NCBI RefSeq assembly: GCF_943914565.1
Contig: NZ_CALUCN010000013.1
Coordinates: forward strand, 1 to 64,000
Origin: an uncultured Tessaracoccus sp.
GTDB lineage: Bacteria; Actinomycetota; Actinomycetes; Propionibacteriales; Propionibacteriaceae
Direction: 5' to 3'
Length of the DNA: 64,000 nt
Under the pieces are notes generated by a model that was not told the DNA's origin, did no database searches, and saw nothing but the letters and a program-made list of their open reading frames with translations. The position numbers and the translations under genes were made by a program. Position 1 is the stretch's first letter, and each line of letters begins with the position of its first letter. Below, piece after piece: positions 8,810 to 17,698 of the stretch.

Positions 8810-9730
8810 ATGCAGGATGTCGAACTCGCAATCATGTACCGCGGCTGGGTGCCGGAGTCGTTCCACCGGGGCCGCGTCGTCGTCGTGAACCCCGACGGCA
8901 GCACACGCCTCGCGCTGGGGGACATGGACACCCCGACGCTGCCGCGCTCGGCGCTGAAGCCGTTCCAGGTGATCGCCATGCTCGAGGCGGGCCTCGACCT
9001 CGACGGGGAGCTGCTCGCCCTCGCCGGTGCCTCACACCAGGGGGAGCCCATGCACACCGAGGGTGCGCTGCAGATCCTCGCCGGCGTCGGCATGGATCCC
9101 GACGAACTCGGCAACACTGCCGACTACCCGGGCGACGAGCGCGCCCGCGACCAGTGGATCCGCTCCGGGCGGGTCAAGGAGTCGCTCGCGCACAACTGCT
9201 CGGGCAAGCACGCCGCCATGCTGCGCACCTGCGTGCGGGCAGGGTGGACCACCGAGGGCTACAAGGCCCCGGAACACCCGTTGCAGCAGGCCGTGCGGCG
9301 GGTGATCGAGAGCTACTGCGGCGTCGAGGGTGAGCCGGTGACCGACGGCTGCACCGCCCCGGCGTTCGCCACGACGTTGCCCGGCCTCGCGCGGGGCTTC
9401 GGCAAGGTGGCCGCCGAGCAGCGCGGCCCCGCCAAGCGCATCGCCGACGCCTACCGCGGGCACCCTGAGTACATGTCGGGCACGCGGGCGCCCGAAGTGG
9501 CGCTGATGCGTTCGGTGCCGGGCCTCGTCGCGAAGAGCGGCGCAGAAGGGGTGCTGGCCGTCGGGCTGCCCGACGGCACCGGCGTCGCGATCAAGACCTC
9601 CGACGGCGCGGACCGGGTGCGCGACGACGTCGCGGTCGCGGTCCTGGCTGCGCTCGGCCACGAGGTGCGCGGGATCGAACCCACCGTCGTGCTGGCGCCC
9701 GCCCTCACGGAGGCGCTGGGCGGCATCTGA
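8810..9730 (+). CDS. L-asparaginase II family (Rhizobium etli ReAV-type) amidohydrolase
   Basis: A 306-residue protein of the Asparaginase_II family, unrelated to the classical AnsA/AnsB type. Ser47 and Lys50 in RSALKPFQ match the Ser-x-x-Lys pair of structurally studied class 3 asparaginases. Cys130 and Lys133 in HNCSGKH and Cys181 in TDGCTAP match the metal-binding Cys/Lys/Cys set of that class. Expected reaction is L-asparagine to aspartate plus ammonia in the cytoplasm; no signal peptide is present. Function is assigned by family; substrate is inferred. Confidence 0.85.
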   Translation: MQDVELAIMYRGWVPESFHRGRVVVVNPDGSTRLALGDMDTPTLPRSALKPFQVIAMLEAGLDLDGELLALAGASHQGEPMHTEGALQILAGVGMDPDELGNTADYPGDERARDQWIRSGRVKESLAHNCSGKHAAMLRTCVRAGWTTEGYKAPEHPLQQAVRRVIESYCGVEGEPVTDGCTAPAFATTLPGLARGFGKVAAEQRGPAKRIADAYRGHPEYMSGTRAPEVALMRSVPGLVAKSGAEGVLAVGLPDGTGVAIKTSDGADRVRDDVAVAVLAALGHEVRGIEPTVVLAPALTEALGGI

Positions 9731-9764
9731 GCCCGGCCGCCCCGGGGCGGGTCCCCACGAGGAC

Positions 9765-9793
9765 TTGGAGATCCGCGGGCGGACGAGTACAGT
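9765..9793 (+). promoter_or_regulatory. Promoter of the DUF177-rpmF-rnc-mutM operon
   Basis: TTGGAG (9765-9770), 17-nt spacer, TACAGT (9788-9793). This predicts a transcript starting near 9800. It excludes the longer in-frame start at 9765 for the next gene and supports ATG 9846. Confidence 0.6.
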
Positions 9794-9845
9794 TGGCGGT
9801 CGGTCAACCACGAGGTCACGCTCGGTCAGGAGTTGGGACACCACC

Positions 9846-10391
9846 ATGCACACCGGTCACCACCACGCGGATCGCCGGTCTCCGTACGTCTTCGACGTGC
9901 ACGAGATCAGCCGTCGCGCGGGAATGATGCGGGAGCACGACGTGGTGCTGCCCGCGCCCGAGGAGCTGGGCACCGCGGTGATCGGAGTGCCGGAAGGCTC
10001 CGACGTCCACCTGGATCTCAGGCTGGAGTCGGTGGTCGAAGGCGTCCTGGCGACGGGCACGGTCGAGGTGGAGCTCACCGGGCAGTGTTCCCGATGCCTG
10101 AGGGAGCTGGAGGACGAGCAGTCCTACCGGTTCCAGGAGCTGTTCATGCATCCCGGCCGTGAGGTCGAGGAGGACGAGCTGCTCATCGTCGACGAGACGG
10201 TGGACATCGAGGAACCGCTCCGTGGCGCCGTGGTGCTCGACCTGCCGTTCACGCCCCTGTGCGCGGAGGACTGTCGCGGTCTGTGCCCCGAATGCGGGTT
10301 CGACCTCAACGACGACCCCACCCACACGCACGGCGACAAGGTGGATCCCCGTTGGGAGAAGCTCGCCGGGCTGATCGACGACAACGACTGA
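9846..10391 (+). CDS. DUF177 / YceD family protein
   Basis: A 181-residue member of the DUF177 family, which almost always precedes rpmF in bacteria. Members are implicated in 23S rRNA maturation in plants and bacteria; the exact molecular role is unsettled. Features are a His-rich N-terminus, a CSRC pair near residue 80 and a C-terminal Cys set (CAEDC, then CPEC) that could bind zinc. The ATG at 9846 lies downstream of the predicted promoter; a GGAG lies 13 nt upstream, so initiation is not strongly marked. rpmF follows after 24 nt. Confidence 0.85.
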   Translation: MHTGHHHADRRSPYVFDVHEISRRAGMMREHDVVLPAPEELGTAVIGVPEGSDVHLDLRLESVVEGVLATGTVEVELTGQCSRCLRELEDEQSYRFQELFMHPGREVEEDELLIVDETVDIEEPLRGAVVLDLPFTPLCAEDCRGLCPECGFDLNDDPTHTHGDKVDPRWEKLAGLIDDND

Positions 10392-10415
10392 GTTTCAGCA
10401 GACCAAGGAGTAGAC

Positions 10416-10607
10416 ATGGCCGTTCCGAAGCGGAAGATGTCGCGCAGCAACACCCGTTCGCGTCGGGCGCAGTGGAAGACGTCCGTCGTCCCCACCGTCA
10501 TTTGTGTCAACCCCGCGTGCCGGGAACCGCACCTGCAGCACACCGCGTGCCCGTCGTGCGGCCAGTACGGCCCGCGTGGCAAGCGCCGTCAGGTCGTCGA
10601 GGCCTGA
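10416..10607 (+). CDS. rpmF: 50S ribosomal protein L32
   Basis: A 63-residue basic protein starting MAVPKRKMSRS, the standard L32 N-terminus, with a zinc-ribbon pair (CVNPAC and CPSC). The ATG is preceded by AAGGAG at good spacing. It sits in the classical DUF177-rpmF-rnc-mutM order. Its last codons overlap the apparent start of rnc. Confidence 0.96.
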   Translation: MAVPKRKMSRSNTRSRRAQWKTSVVPTVICVNPACREPHLQHTACPSCGQYGPRGKRRQVVEA

Positions 10608-11281
10608 ACAGACTGATCGCACTGCTCGAGGAGCTGGACGTCGAGGTGGACGTCCAGCTCTTCCAGCTTGCCCTCACGCACCGCAGCTACGCCTACGAAG
10701 CGGGGCAGATCCCGCACAACGAGCGCCTGGAGTTCCTGGGCGACGCGGTGCTGCAGATCGTGGTCACTGACCACATCTACCGCGAGTACCCGGACCTCGC
10801 CGAGGGTGAGCTGGCGAAGCTGCGCGCGTCGGTGGTCTCCGCCGTGGCGCTCGCGAAGGTGGCGCGCTCGCTCGACGTCGGCCCGCTCATCAAGCTCGGC
10901 AAGGGCGAGATCGCCACGCACGGCGAGGACAAGAAGTCGATCCTCGCCGACACCATGGAGGCCGTCATCGGCTGCATCCATCTCTCCCAGGGGCTCGACG
11001 CCGCTGGGCGCTTCATCCACCACATCTTCGACCCCCTCATCGTCACCGCCGTCGAGGAGGGGCACTACGCCGACTTCAAGACCACCATCCAGGAGCTCTG
11101 CGCCCAGCGTGGCTGGGAGCTCGAGTACCGCGTGACCGGGTCGGGCCCCGACCACGACCGGCGCTTCGCCGCCGAGCTCCTCGTCGACGGGGTCGTGCAG
11201 GGCCGCGGGGAAGGCACCAACAAGCGTCGCGCCGAACAACTCGCCGCGCGCGAGGCCGTCGGCCGGCTCGAGCATGCCTGA
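10604..11281 (+). CDS. rnc: Ribonuclease III
   Basis: About 225 residues. Signature [12 protein letters not shown] and the acidic EAVIGC helix form the catalytic domain; a double-stranded RNA-binding domain follows (from about [12 protein letters not shown] to the C-terminus). It cleaves rRNA precursors and structured mRNAs. No ATG, GTG or TTG lies between the rpmF stop and the conserved core except a GTG at 10646, which would remove the first helix. CTG at 10604 gives an N-terminus ([11 protein letters not shown]) that lines up with standard RNase III and forms a CTGA overlap with rpmF, so I use it. AGGT lies 9 nt upstream. The product is secure; the start is not. Confidence 0.9.
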   Translation: MNRLIALLEELDVEVDVQLFQLALTHRSYAYEAGQIPHNERLEFLGDAVLQIVVTDHIYREYPDLAEGELAKLRASVVSAVALAKVARSLDVGPLIKLGKGEIATHGEDKKSILADTMEAVIGCIHLSQGLDAAGRFIHHIFDPLIVTAVEEGHYADFKTTIQELCAQRGWELEYRVTGSGPDHDRRFAAELLVDGVVQGRGEGTNKRRAEQLAAREAVGRLEHA

Positions 11282-12101
11282 GCTGCCCGAGGTCGAGTCC
11301 GTCCGACTGGGGCTCGAGCAGCACGTCGTCGGCCGCACCATCACGGACGTCTCCGTGCTGCACCCGAGGCCGGTGCGACAGCACCCGGGCGGGCCCGAGG
11401 CGTTCGCGACGGCGCTGGCCGGGCGCCGCGTCGACGCGGCCCTGCGACGCGGCAAGTACCTCTGGCTCGCGCTCGACGAGGACGCGCTCGTCGCACACCT
11501 GGGCATGAGCGGGCAGTTCCGCATCGGCGTGCCCGGTGACCCCGTGCACCGCCACGCCCGCGTCGTGCTGGGGCTCGACGACGGCACCGAACTCACCTTC
11601 GTCGACCAGCGGATGTTCGGAGGCCTCGAGCTGCGCGAGGGCATGGCCGCCGACCCGGTGCCGCACATCGCGCCCGACCCATTCTCCACGGACTTCCGCC
11701 TGCACGACGTCGCCCGCCGCCTCCGCGCGAAGCGCACGACGGTGAAGCGCGCGCTGCTCGACCAGACCCTCGTCTCGGGCATCGGCAACATCTACGCCGA
11801 CGAGGCCCTCTGGCGCTCACGCATGCACTTCGAGACCCCGACGGGTGTCGTCGGGCCCCGGCAGGCCACCGCCCTGCTGCGCAACGCCACCGCCGTGATG
11901 CGGGAGGCGCTCGCCGTCGGCGGCACGAGCTTCGACGCGCTCTACGTCCGCGTCAACGGGGAATCGGGCTACTTCGACCGCGCGCTCGACGCCTACGGCC
12001 GCGAGGGACTGCCGTGCAGACGGTGCGGCACGCCGATGGTACGCGAGCGGTTCATGAACCGCAGCTCGACATTCTGCCCCAGGTGTCAGCGGCTGCGGTG
12101 A
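11274..12101 (+). CDS. mutM: Formamidopyrimidine-DNA glycosylase (Fpg/MutM)
   Basis: A 275-residue base-excision repair enzyme removing 8-oxoguanine and ring-opened purines. The mature N-terminus PELPEVESV provides the catalytic Pro and Glu. A helix-two-turn-helix region ([14 protein letters not shown]) and a C-terminal zinc finger (CRRC ... CPRC) complete the fold. The ATG lies 8 nt inside the rnc 3' end, so it is the last gene of a coupled operon. It converges on a minus-strand methyltransferase. Confidence 0.95.
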   Translation: MPELPEVESVRLGLEQHVVGRTITDVSVLHPRPVRQHPGGPEAFATALAGRRVDAALRRGKYLWLALDEDALVAHLGMSGQFRIGVPGDPVHRHARVVLGLDDGTELTFVDQRMFGGLELREGMAADPVPHIAPDPFSTDFRLHDVARRLRAKRTTVKRALLDQTLVSGIGNIYADEALWRSRMHFETPTGVVGPRQATALLRNATAVMREALAVGGTSFDALYVRVNGESGYFDRALDAYGREGLPCRRCGTPMVRERFMNRSSTFCPRCQRLR

Positions 12102-12126
12102 CGGTACCGAGCGCCGCACCGACGGC

Positions 12127-12855
12127 TCAGCGCCGCTCGAGCACGACGGCGAGGTCCGTCCCCGCGGGGTCGACGGGGACGAGGCCCCACTGGGCGGCCT
12201 CCTCGACGAGCTCGGCCCGGCTGAGCACGCGCCAGGGGTAGTGCGCGGTGCGGCGATCGAGCAGGCCACCGTCGGCCCCGGTGAGGGTCCACTCCATGGT
12301 CCACAGCACCCGGGACGCGTCGAGGGGTTCCGCGTGCCCTCGGGTGGTGAGTCGGTGCTCGCCGACCTGCACCGCGCCGAAGTCCGTCCAGGCCACGCTC
12401 GTCACGGCCTCCGGCGGCTGCAGCGTGACCACGAACCGCCCACCGGGCCGCAGCCGTTCCCCGACGCCTGCGAGCAGGGCCGCACGCTCGTCGTCGCCCA
12501 GGTGGCCGATCGCGTTCAGCATCACGGCGGCGCTCCACACGTCGGGCAGCACGTCCAGTGCCGCGGGCATCGGCGCGGGGACGACGGTCGTCGACCGCAG
12601 GAGCGCCTCGTCACCGGCGACGGTGGTCATGAGGCCCACCCGCATCGCTGTCGAGGGCTCGACGGCGAACAGCCGCTGTGCTCCGAGGCGTCCCAGCGTC
12701 GGCAGGGCGCTGCCCACGCCGGAGGCCATGTCGACGGCGACGCCGCCGTCGATGCGGTCGAAGGTCGACGTGAGGAGTCGGTCGGCGTCGTCTCGCCAGG
12801 GCGCCACGAGGGCGGCGTACCATTCCGCGTTCACCGCGTAGAAGTCGTCGGACAT
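12127..12855 (-). CDS. Class I SAM-dependent methyltransferase, substrate unknown
   Basis: A 242-residue protein with the order of motifs expected for a class I methyltransferase: VDMASGVGSALPTLG (SAM-binding loop), the acidic end of the second strand in FAVEPS, and a post-loop segment RLRPGGRFVVTLQPP. No substrate domain is recognisable. ATG at 12855 is preferred because a TACCGT hexamer lies 6 nt upstream. A far longer open frame running through smc antisense is an artefact of GC skew. It is a stand-alone gene between mutM and the GtrA leader. Confidence 0.8.
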   Translation of the reverse strand: MSDDFYAVNAEWYAALVAPWRDDADRLLTSTFDRIDGGVAVDMASGVGSALPTLGRLGAQRLFAVEPSTAMRVGLMTTVAGDEALLRSTTVVPAPMPAALDVLPDVWSAAVMLNAIGHLGDDERAALLAGVGERLRPGGRFVVTLQPPEAVTSVAWTDFGAVQVGEHRLTTRGHAEPLDASRVLWTMEWTLTGADGGLLDRRTAHYPWRVLSRAELVEEAAQWGLVPVDPAGTDLAVVLERR

Positions 12856-12861
12856 GGCACC

Positions 12862-12867
12862 ACGGTA
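12862..12867 (-). promoter_or_regulatory. -10 element (TACCGT) for leaderless methyltransferase gene
   Basis: On the minus strand TACCGT ends 6 nt before the ATG at 12855, with no ribosome-binding site in the gap. Confidence 0.5.
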
Positions 12868-12963
12868 CGTGGGTGGGCAACCAGCAGGTCTGCCGGAGGA
12901 GTGCGGGTGGCCGCTGAACCGTCGTGACGTGCGCGTCCGACGAGCGGATTCGGCGCTGCCCGA

Positions 12964-12969
12964 TACCAT
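12964..12969 (+). promoter_or_regulatory. -10 element (TACCAT) ahead of the leader ORF and GtrA-smc
   Basis: TACCAT ends 7 nt before ATG 12977. It is the only promoter-like hexamer seen close to the GtrA-smc pair and places the transcript start at the small ORF. Confidence 0.5.
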
Positions 12970-12976
12970 GTGTCCC

Positions 12977-13033
12977 ATGTCCGATCGCCCCGACGAATAC
13001 CACCGCGACGCGCCCGTGGAGGCCGCGCGGTGA
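12977..13033 (+). CDS. Possible 18-residue leader peptide coupled to the GtrA gene
   Basis: ATG 12977 to TGA 13033 encodes MSDRPDEYHRDAPVEAAR. The ATG is placed 7 nt after a TACCAT hexamer, as expected for leaderless translation. The stop overlaps the GtrA start as GTGA, and the ribosome-binding site GGAGG of GtrA lies inside the small ORF. Positions argue for a translated, coupled leader; there is no homology evidence. It could instead be chance. Confidence 0.4.
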   Translation: MSDRPDEYHRDAPVEAAR

Positions 13034-13596
13034 GGGCGCTGTGGCAGCGGCACGGGGCGTCGTTCGTGCAGTTCCTGAAGTTCGGCTTCGTGGGCGGCTC
13101 CGGCGTGCTGGTGAACCTCTTGGTGAACATCGTCATGAACAAGCTGCACGGCGGCACGGTGAACGCCCACCAAGTCCTGTGGGCCATCCCGGGCACGGCG
13201 TACAACGTCCGGTTCACCCACCTCGCGTGGCTCGTGCCGTTCCTCGTCGCCAACGTGTGGAACTTCCAGCTCAACCGCTGGTGGACCTTCCGGTCGAGCA
13301 AGCTCGCCGGCTGGTGGCGTGAGTTCTGGCCGTTCTTCGCCGTCGGCTCGGTGGCGATGCTCGTCGGCCTGGGCCTCAAGGTGCTGATGACCAACCCGAC
13401 GAGCCCGTTCTACCTGCCCGAGCCGTGGTTCCACGAACAGCGCGGGCTGCAGTCGCGCGAGTACTGGAGCCAGCTCATCGCGATCTTCCTCACCCTGCCC
13501 ATCAACTTCATCGTGAACAAGCTCTGGACGTTCAAGGCCGTGCGGGCCCCGCGCACCGTCGACGAGGTGGTCGGCGAGCTGCAGGAGGAGCACTAG
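13030..13596 (+). CDS. GtrA-like membrane protein
   Basis: A 188-residue multi-span membrane protein. The GtrA family includes flippases and accessory proteins for polyprenyl-linked sugars used in cell-envelope glycosylation. Two copies of the family motif NFxxNxxWTF are visible (residues 78-86 and 159-168), along with four hydrophobic spans (about 12-36, 66-80, 98-120, 148-165). GTG 13030 is chosen because GGAGG lies 7 nt upstream; an in-frame GTG at 12970 lacks one. The smc start follows the stop directly. The specific substrate is unknown. Confidence 0.82.
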   Translation: MRALWQRHGASFVQFLKFGFVGGSGVLVNLLVNIVMNKLHGGTVNAHQVLWAIPGTAYNVRFTHLAWLVPFLVANVWNFQLNRWWTFRSSKLAGWWREFWPFFAVGSVAMLVGLGLKVLMTNPTSPFYLPEPWFHEQRGLQSREYWSQLIAIFLTLPINFIVNKLWTFKAVRAPRTVDEVVGELQEEH

Positions 13597-16500
13597 GTGT
13601 ACCTCAAGCAGCTCACCCTGCGCGGTTTCAAGTCGTTCGCGTCCGCGACGACGCTCGTCTTCGAGCCCGGCATCACCTGCGTCGTGGGGCCCAACGGCTC
13701 GGGCAAGTCCAACGTCGTCGACGCGCTGAGCTGGGTGATGGGGGAGCAGGGCGCCAAGACGCTGCGCGGCGGCAAGATGGAGGACGTGATCTTCGCCGGC
13801 ACCGCCAAGCGCGCGCCGCTCGGACGCGCGGAGGTCGAGCTCACGATCGACAACACCGACGGTGCGCTGCCGATCGAGTACTCCGAGGTGACGATCACCC
13901 GCACGATGTTCCGCACCGGTGGCTCGGAGTACCAGATCAACGGCGCCCAGGCGCGACTGCTTGACGTGCAGGAGCTGCTCTCCGACTCCGGCATCGGCCG
14001 CGAGATGCACGTCATCGTCGGGCAGGGGCAGCTCGACGCGATCCTCCAGGCGACGCCCGAGTCCCGACGCGGCTTCATCGAGGAGGCCGCGGGCGTGCTC
14101 AAGCACCGCAAGCGCAAGGAGAAGGCGCTGCGCAAGCTCGAGGCGACGAAGGGCAACCTCGAGCGCCTCACCGACCTCGTGGGCGAGCTGCAACGCCAGC
14201 TGAAACCGCTCGGCAGGCAGGCGCAGGCCGCCCGCAAGGCCGCGGTGATCCAGGCGGAGCTCCGCGACGCGAAGGCGAGGCTCCTCGCCGACGACCTGGC
14301 CGCCGCCCGCGCCGCGCTCGAGGCCGAACTGGCCGACGAACGCGCGATGGCCGAGGCCCGGGCCCTGGCTGAGCAGGCCGTCGAGTCCGCCACGCGCGGC
14401 GAGGAGGCGGCCGAGACGGCGCTCAAGGAGGCGCAGCGCGCGTTCGACCGGGCGCAGGAGACGTGGTACGGGCTCGCGGCGCTGCGGGAGCGTGTGCACT
14501 CCACGACGACGATCGCGGCCGAGCGCTCCCAGTTGGGGGACAACCAGCCCGAGCTCGACGTCGGCGGCCGCGACCCCGACAAGCTCGAGCGCGAGGCCGG
14601 CGAGGTCCGCGAGCGGGAGAACGCCCTGCGCGCCGACGTCGAGGAGGCCAACGCCGCACTCACCGACGCGACGCTCGCCCGCGGCAGGGCCGAGCAGGCG
14701 CACGCCGAGGCCGAGGCCGCGTACTCGTCGGCGCTCAGGGCCGTGGCCGACCGACGCGAGGGACTCGCCCGGTTGACCGGCAAGGTCAACGCCGCCCGCT
14801 CCCGCATCGAGGCGTCGCAGGAGGAGGTCGCGAGGCTGGCCCGCCGTCGCGACGAGGCCCTCGCCCGCGCGGAGGAGGCCGCCAAGCAGTACGCCGGCAC
14901 CGAGTCCTCGCTCGCCGGCCTCGGGGCCGACGAGTCGGACCTCGACGCCACCTACGAGCGCGCGGCCGAGGCGCTGGACGCGGCCCGAGCCGCCGTCGAG
15001 GACACCAAGGCCCGGGAGACCACGCTCCAGCGCGAACGCGCGGCCACCGAGGCGCGCGTCGAGGCGCTGCGCCTCATGACCGACCGGCGCGACGGGCAGG
15101 CGGCCCTGCTCGACTCCGGACTCGACGCGGTGCGGGGCCGCCTGAGCGACCGCATCACCGTCGAGACCGGGTGGGAGACCGCGATCGCCGCCGCTCTCGG
15201 GGTCGCGGCGGAGGCGGTCGTCGTCGACGGCATGCCCGGCGCCACGAGGGCCGTCCGGCACCTCGCCGACGAGGACCAGGGCCGCGCACCCCTCGTCGTC
15301 ACCGGCGCGACCCCGCCACCCGACGGGGAGCACCCCGGGCGCGCGGCCATCGACGTCGTCACCCCGGCCGACGACGTGGCCGGCGCCGTCGCCTGGCTGC
15401 TGCGCGGCGTCGTGCTGGCCGAGGACGGCGACGAGGCCGCGCGCCTGGCCGAGGGTGGCCGCACCGCGGTGACGCGCTCCGGCGACGTGTACCGGGCGTG
15501 GCTCGTGGAGGGCGGCTCGACCGAGGCGCCGTCGCTCATCGAGGTTTCGGCCCAGCTCGCCGAGGCCGAGGAGGCGCACGCCGAGCAGGGGCGCGCGCTC
15601 GACCGGCTGCGCTTCGAGCTCGAGCAGCGGGGCGAGGCGCTCACCGAGGCCCAGGCCGATGAGGCAGCGGCCTTGGACCGCTTGCACGCGTCGGACGCCG
15701 CGATGGCCGCCGTCGCCGACCAGCTCAACGCCTTCCGGCTCACCCAGGCCTCGGCGACGAAGGACGCCGACCGGCTCGCGGAGGCGATCAGCCAGGCCGA
15801 GGCGTCCCGCGCCCGTGACCAGGCGGCGCTCGCGGAGCTCGAGCAGCGCCTCGAGGCCGCGTCGGAGGAAGGTGACCACGACGAGCCCGACCCGGAGGAG
15901 CGCGACCGGCTCGCCGTCGCCGCCCGCATGGCCAGGCAGCAGGAGATGGACGCGCGCCTGCGGCTGCGCACGGCGGAGGAGCAGGTGAAGGCCGTTGCCG
16001 GACGGGCGGACTCGCTGCTGCGTGCGGCCCAGCACGAGCGGCAGTCGAGGGCCAGGGCGAAGGCCCGGCTCGAGGAGCTGCGACGCGAGGCCCACGTCGC
16101 GCAGCACGTCCACGCCGCCGCGCAGGTGCTGGCCGAGCACGTCGAGCGTGCCCGGCAGGCCGCGACGGAGGCACGCGACCGCGCCGAGCAGGACCGTCGC
16201 GAGGCCGAGGCCGCCACGACGAGGGCCCGCCACGCCACGAAGTCCGCCACCCAGCACCTCGACGAGCTCGTCCGCGGTGCCCACAAGGACGAGATGGCCC
16301 GCATCGAGCACCGCATGCGCATCGAGCAGCTGAGCGAGCGTGCACTGACCGAGCTCGGGCTCGAGCCGGACACGCTCGTCGACGAGTACGGCCCAGCGCT
16401 GCCCGTGCCGGTCATCACCCGCCCTGACGGCACCGCGCTCCAGGACGGCGACGAACAGCCCGACCCGGTGCCCTACGTTCGCGAGGAGCAGGAGAAGCGG

Positions 16501-17127
16501 CTGCGCGCCGCCGAGCGCAACCTCAAGGTGCTCGGCCGCGTCAACCCGCTCGCGCTCGAGGAGTTCGACGCGATGACGGCCCGGCACCAGTTCCTGGCCG
16601 AGCAGCTCGAGGACCTCCGATCGACGCGCGAGGACCTCGTCGACATCGTGCGGCAGGTCGACGCCAAGGTGCAGGAGGTGTTCGAGGAGGCCTACGTCGA
16701 CGTCGAGCGCGCCTTCGGGCAGGTCTTCACCCGCCTCTTCCCGGGCGGCGAGGGGCGCCTCGTCCTCACCGAGCCGGGAGACTGGCTGAACACCGGCGTC
16801 GACGTCGAGGCCCGCCCGGCCGGCAAGCAGGTCAAGCGCCTCTCCCTGCTCTCCGGTGGCGAGCGCTCGCTCGTCGCGGTGGCGTTCCTGTTCGCGCTGT
16901 TCATCGCGCGCCCGAGCCCCTTCTACATCCTCGACGAGGTCGAGGCCGCGCTCGACGACGCCAACCTGGGGCGCCTGCTCGGCATCTACGAGGAGCTGCG
17001 AGAGAACTCCCAGCTGCTGGTCATCACCCACCAGAAGCGCACCATGGAGATCGCCGACTCGCTCTACGGCGTCACCATGCGTGGCGACGGCATCTCCACC
17101 GTCGTCAGCCAGCGAATCCATGACTAG
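13597..17127 (+). CDS. smc: Chromosome segregation ATPase SMC
   Basis: A 1,176-residue SMC protein, normal length. The N-terminal head has Walker A GPNGSGKS at residues 31-38. Two long coiled-coil arms rich in Ala, Glu and Arg flank a hinge at roughly residues 500-630. The C-terminal head has the signature LLSGGERSLVA and Walker B FYILDEVEAALDD. With ScpA/ScpB (not in this window) it loads on DNA near parS and aligns chromosome arms. GTG 13597 abuts the GtrA stop and has a GGAGG upstream. The actinobacterial order is smc then ftsY; here about 11 kb of accessory genes separate them. Confidence 0.97.
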   Translation: MYLKQLTLRGFKSFASATTLVFEPGITCVVGPNGSGKSNVVDALSWVMGEQGAKTLRGGKMEDVIFAGTAKRAPLGRAEVELTIDNTDGALPIEYSEVTITRTMFRTGGSEYQINGAQARLLDVQELLSDSGIGREMHVIVGQGQLDAILQATPESRRGFIEEAAGVLKHRKRKEKALRKLEATKGNLERLTDLVGELQRQLKPLGRQAQAARKAAVIQAELRDAKARLLADDLAAARAALEAELADERAMAEARALAEQAVESATRGEEAAETALKEAQRAFDRAQETWYGLAALRERVHSTTTIAAERSQLGDNQPELDVGGRDPDKLEREAGEVRERENALRADVEEANAALTDATLARGRAEQAHAEAEAAYSSALRAVADRREGLARLTGKVNAARSRIEASQEEVARLARRRDEALARAEEAAKQYAGTESSLAGLGADESDLDATYERAAEALDAARAAVEDTKARETTLQRERAATEARVEALRLMTDRRDGQAALLDSGLDAVRGRLSDRITVETGWETAIAAALGVAAEAVVVDGMPGATRAVRHLADEDQGRAPLVVTGATPPPDGEHPGRAAIDVVTPADDVAGAVAWLLRGVVLAEDGDEAARLAEGGRTAVTRSGDVYRAWLVEGGSTEAPSLIEVSAQLAEAEEAHAEQGRALDRLRFELEQRGEALTEAQADEAAALDRLHASDAAMAAVADQLNAFRLTQASATKDADRLAEAISQAEASRARDQAALAELEQRLEAASEEGDHDEPDPEERDRLAVAARMARQQEMDARLRLRTAEEQVKAVAGRADSLLRAAQHERQSRARAKARLEELRREAHVAQHVHAAAQVLAEHVERARQAATEARDRAEQDRREAEAATTRARHATKSATQHLDELVRGAHKDEMARIEHRMRIEQLSERALTELGLEPDTLVDEYGPALPVPVITRPDGTALQDGDEQPDPVPYVREEQEKRLRAAERNLKVLGRVNPLALEEFDAMTARHQFLAEQLEDLRSTREDLVDIVRQVDAKVQEVFEEAYVDVERAFGQVFTRLFPGGEGRLVLTEPGDWLNTGVDVEARPAGKQVKRLSLLSGGERSLVAVAFLFALFIARPSPFYILDEVEAALDDANLGRLLGIYEELRENSQLLVITHQKRTMEIADSLYGVTMRGDGISTVVSQRIHD

Positions 17128-17251
17128 CGGCCACGACCCGGATCGCACCTCGCTCGCCGAGCCACTCCCTCTGGCGCGCACACCCCCCGCAGTACGATGA
17201 CGATCTCGGGAGGACCACCGGCGGCACTCCCACGGGGACAAGGAGGGGGCC

Positions 17252-17629
17252 ATGCGCTCACGTCATGTATCAACACTCGCCGTCATCGGGGTCGTCGCGC
17301 TCGCCGCGACGGCGTGCTCACCCGACGCGGCCGCGGTCAGCACGTACACCGTGCCGGAGAACCACACGGACGTCGGGGTCGAGCTCACCGTCGTCACCGA
17401 CGGCGACTGCCTGGTCGCTGACCACGAGGGGCAGCGCGTCCAGGTCGCGTTCCCCGACGGCGCCACGCGCGACGACGACGAGGTCTCCCTGCCCGACGGA
17501 CGCACGGTGCAGGTGGGGGAGCGGTCCCTTGTCGGAGGGACTGTCGTCGACCAGTCCACGGCCGGCGACGAGTACGCGCTCCGCGCAGCTTCTGGTTGCA
17601 CCGCGGATCGCTGGTTCCTGCTCTGGTAG
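17252..17629 (+). CDS. Small secreted lipoprotein, function unknown
   Basis: A 125-residue protein beginning with a short basic n-region, a hydrophobic core and a lipobox ending TAC (Cys22), so it should be lipid-anchored outside the membrane. The mature part is acidic and beta-rich with Cys residues near 53 and 117 that could form a disulphide. It ends CTADRWFLLW. AAGGAGGGGGCC precedes the ATG. A decayed copy of its 3' end lies about 2.75 kb downstream. No family recognised. Confidence 0.75.
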   Translation: MRSRHVSTLAVIGVVALAATACSPDAAAVSTYTVPENHTDVGVELTVVTDGDCLVADHEGQRVQVAFPDGATRDDDEVSLPDGRTVQVGERSLVGGTVVDQSTAGDEYALRAASGCTADRWFLLW

Positions 17630-17646
17630 GCACAACGACCAGTGGC

Positions 17647-17675
17647 GCCCCGCACACCTGTGTGGTGTGCGGGGC
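17647..17675 (+). terminator. Terminator after the lipoprotein gene (left, shortened copy)
   Basis: Perfect 12-bp stem GCCCCGCACACC / GGTGTGCGGGGC with loop TGTGT. The same hairpin recurs at 20411-20451 with an 18-bp stem. Here the outer 6 bp are lost at the right arm, where sequence diverges after GGGGCG. Confidence 0.75.
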
Positions 17676-17698
17676 GTCGTCGTCGGTGCGGTGTCCTG

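Noticed and set aside
12127..17253. A 1,708-codon minus-strand open frame across smc and GtrA
   Set aside because: It is antisense to smc, whose ATPase motifs and coiled coils are unmistakable. Only its last ~242 codons (the methyltransferase) have meaningful motifs. Long antisense frames are expected at this GC content.
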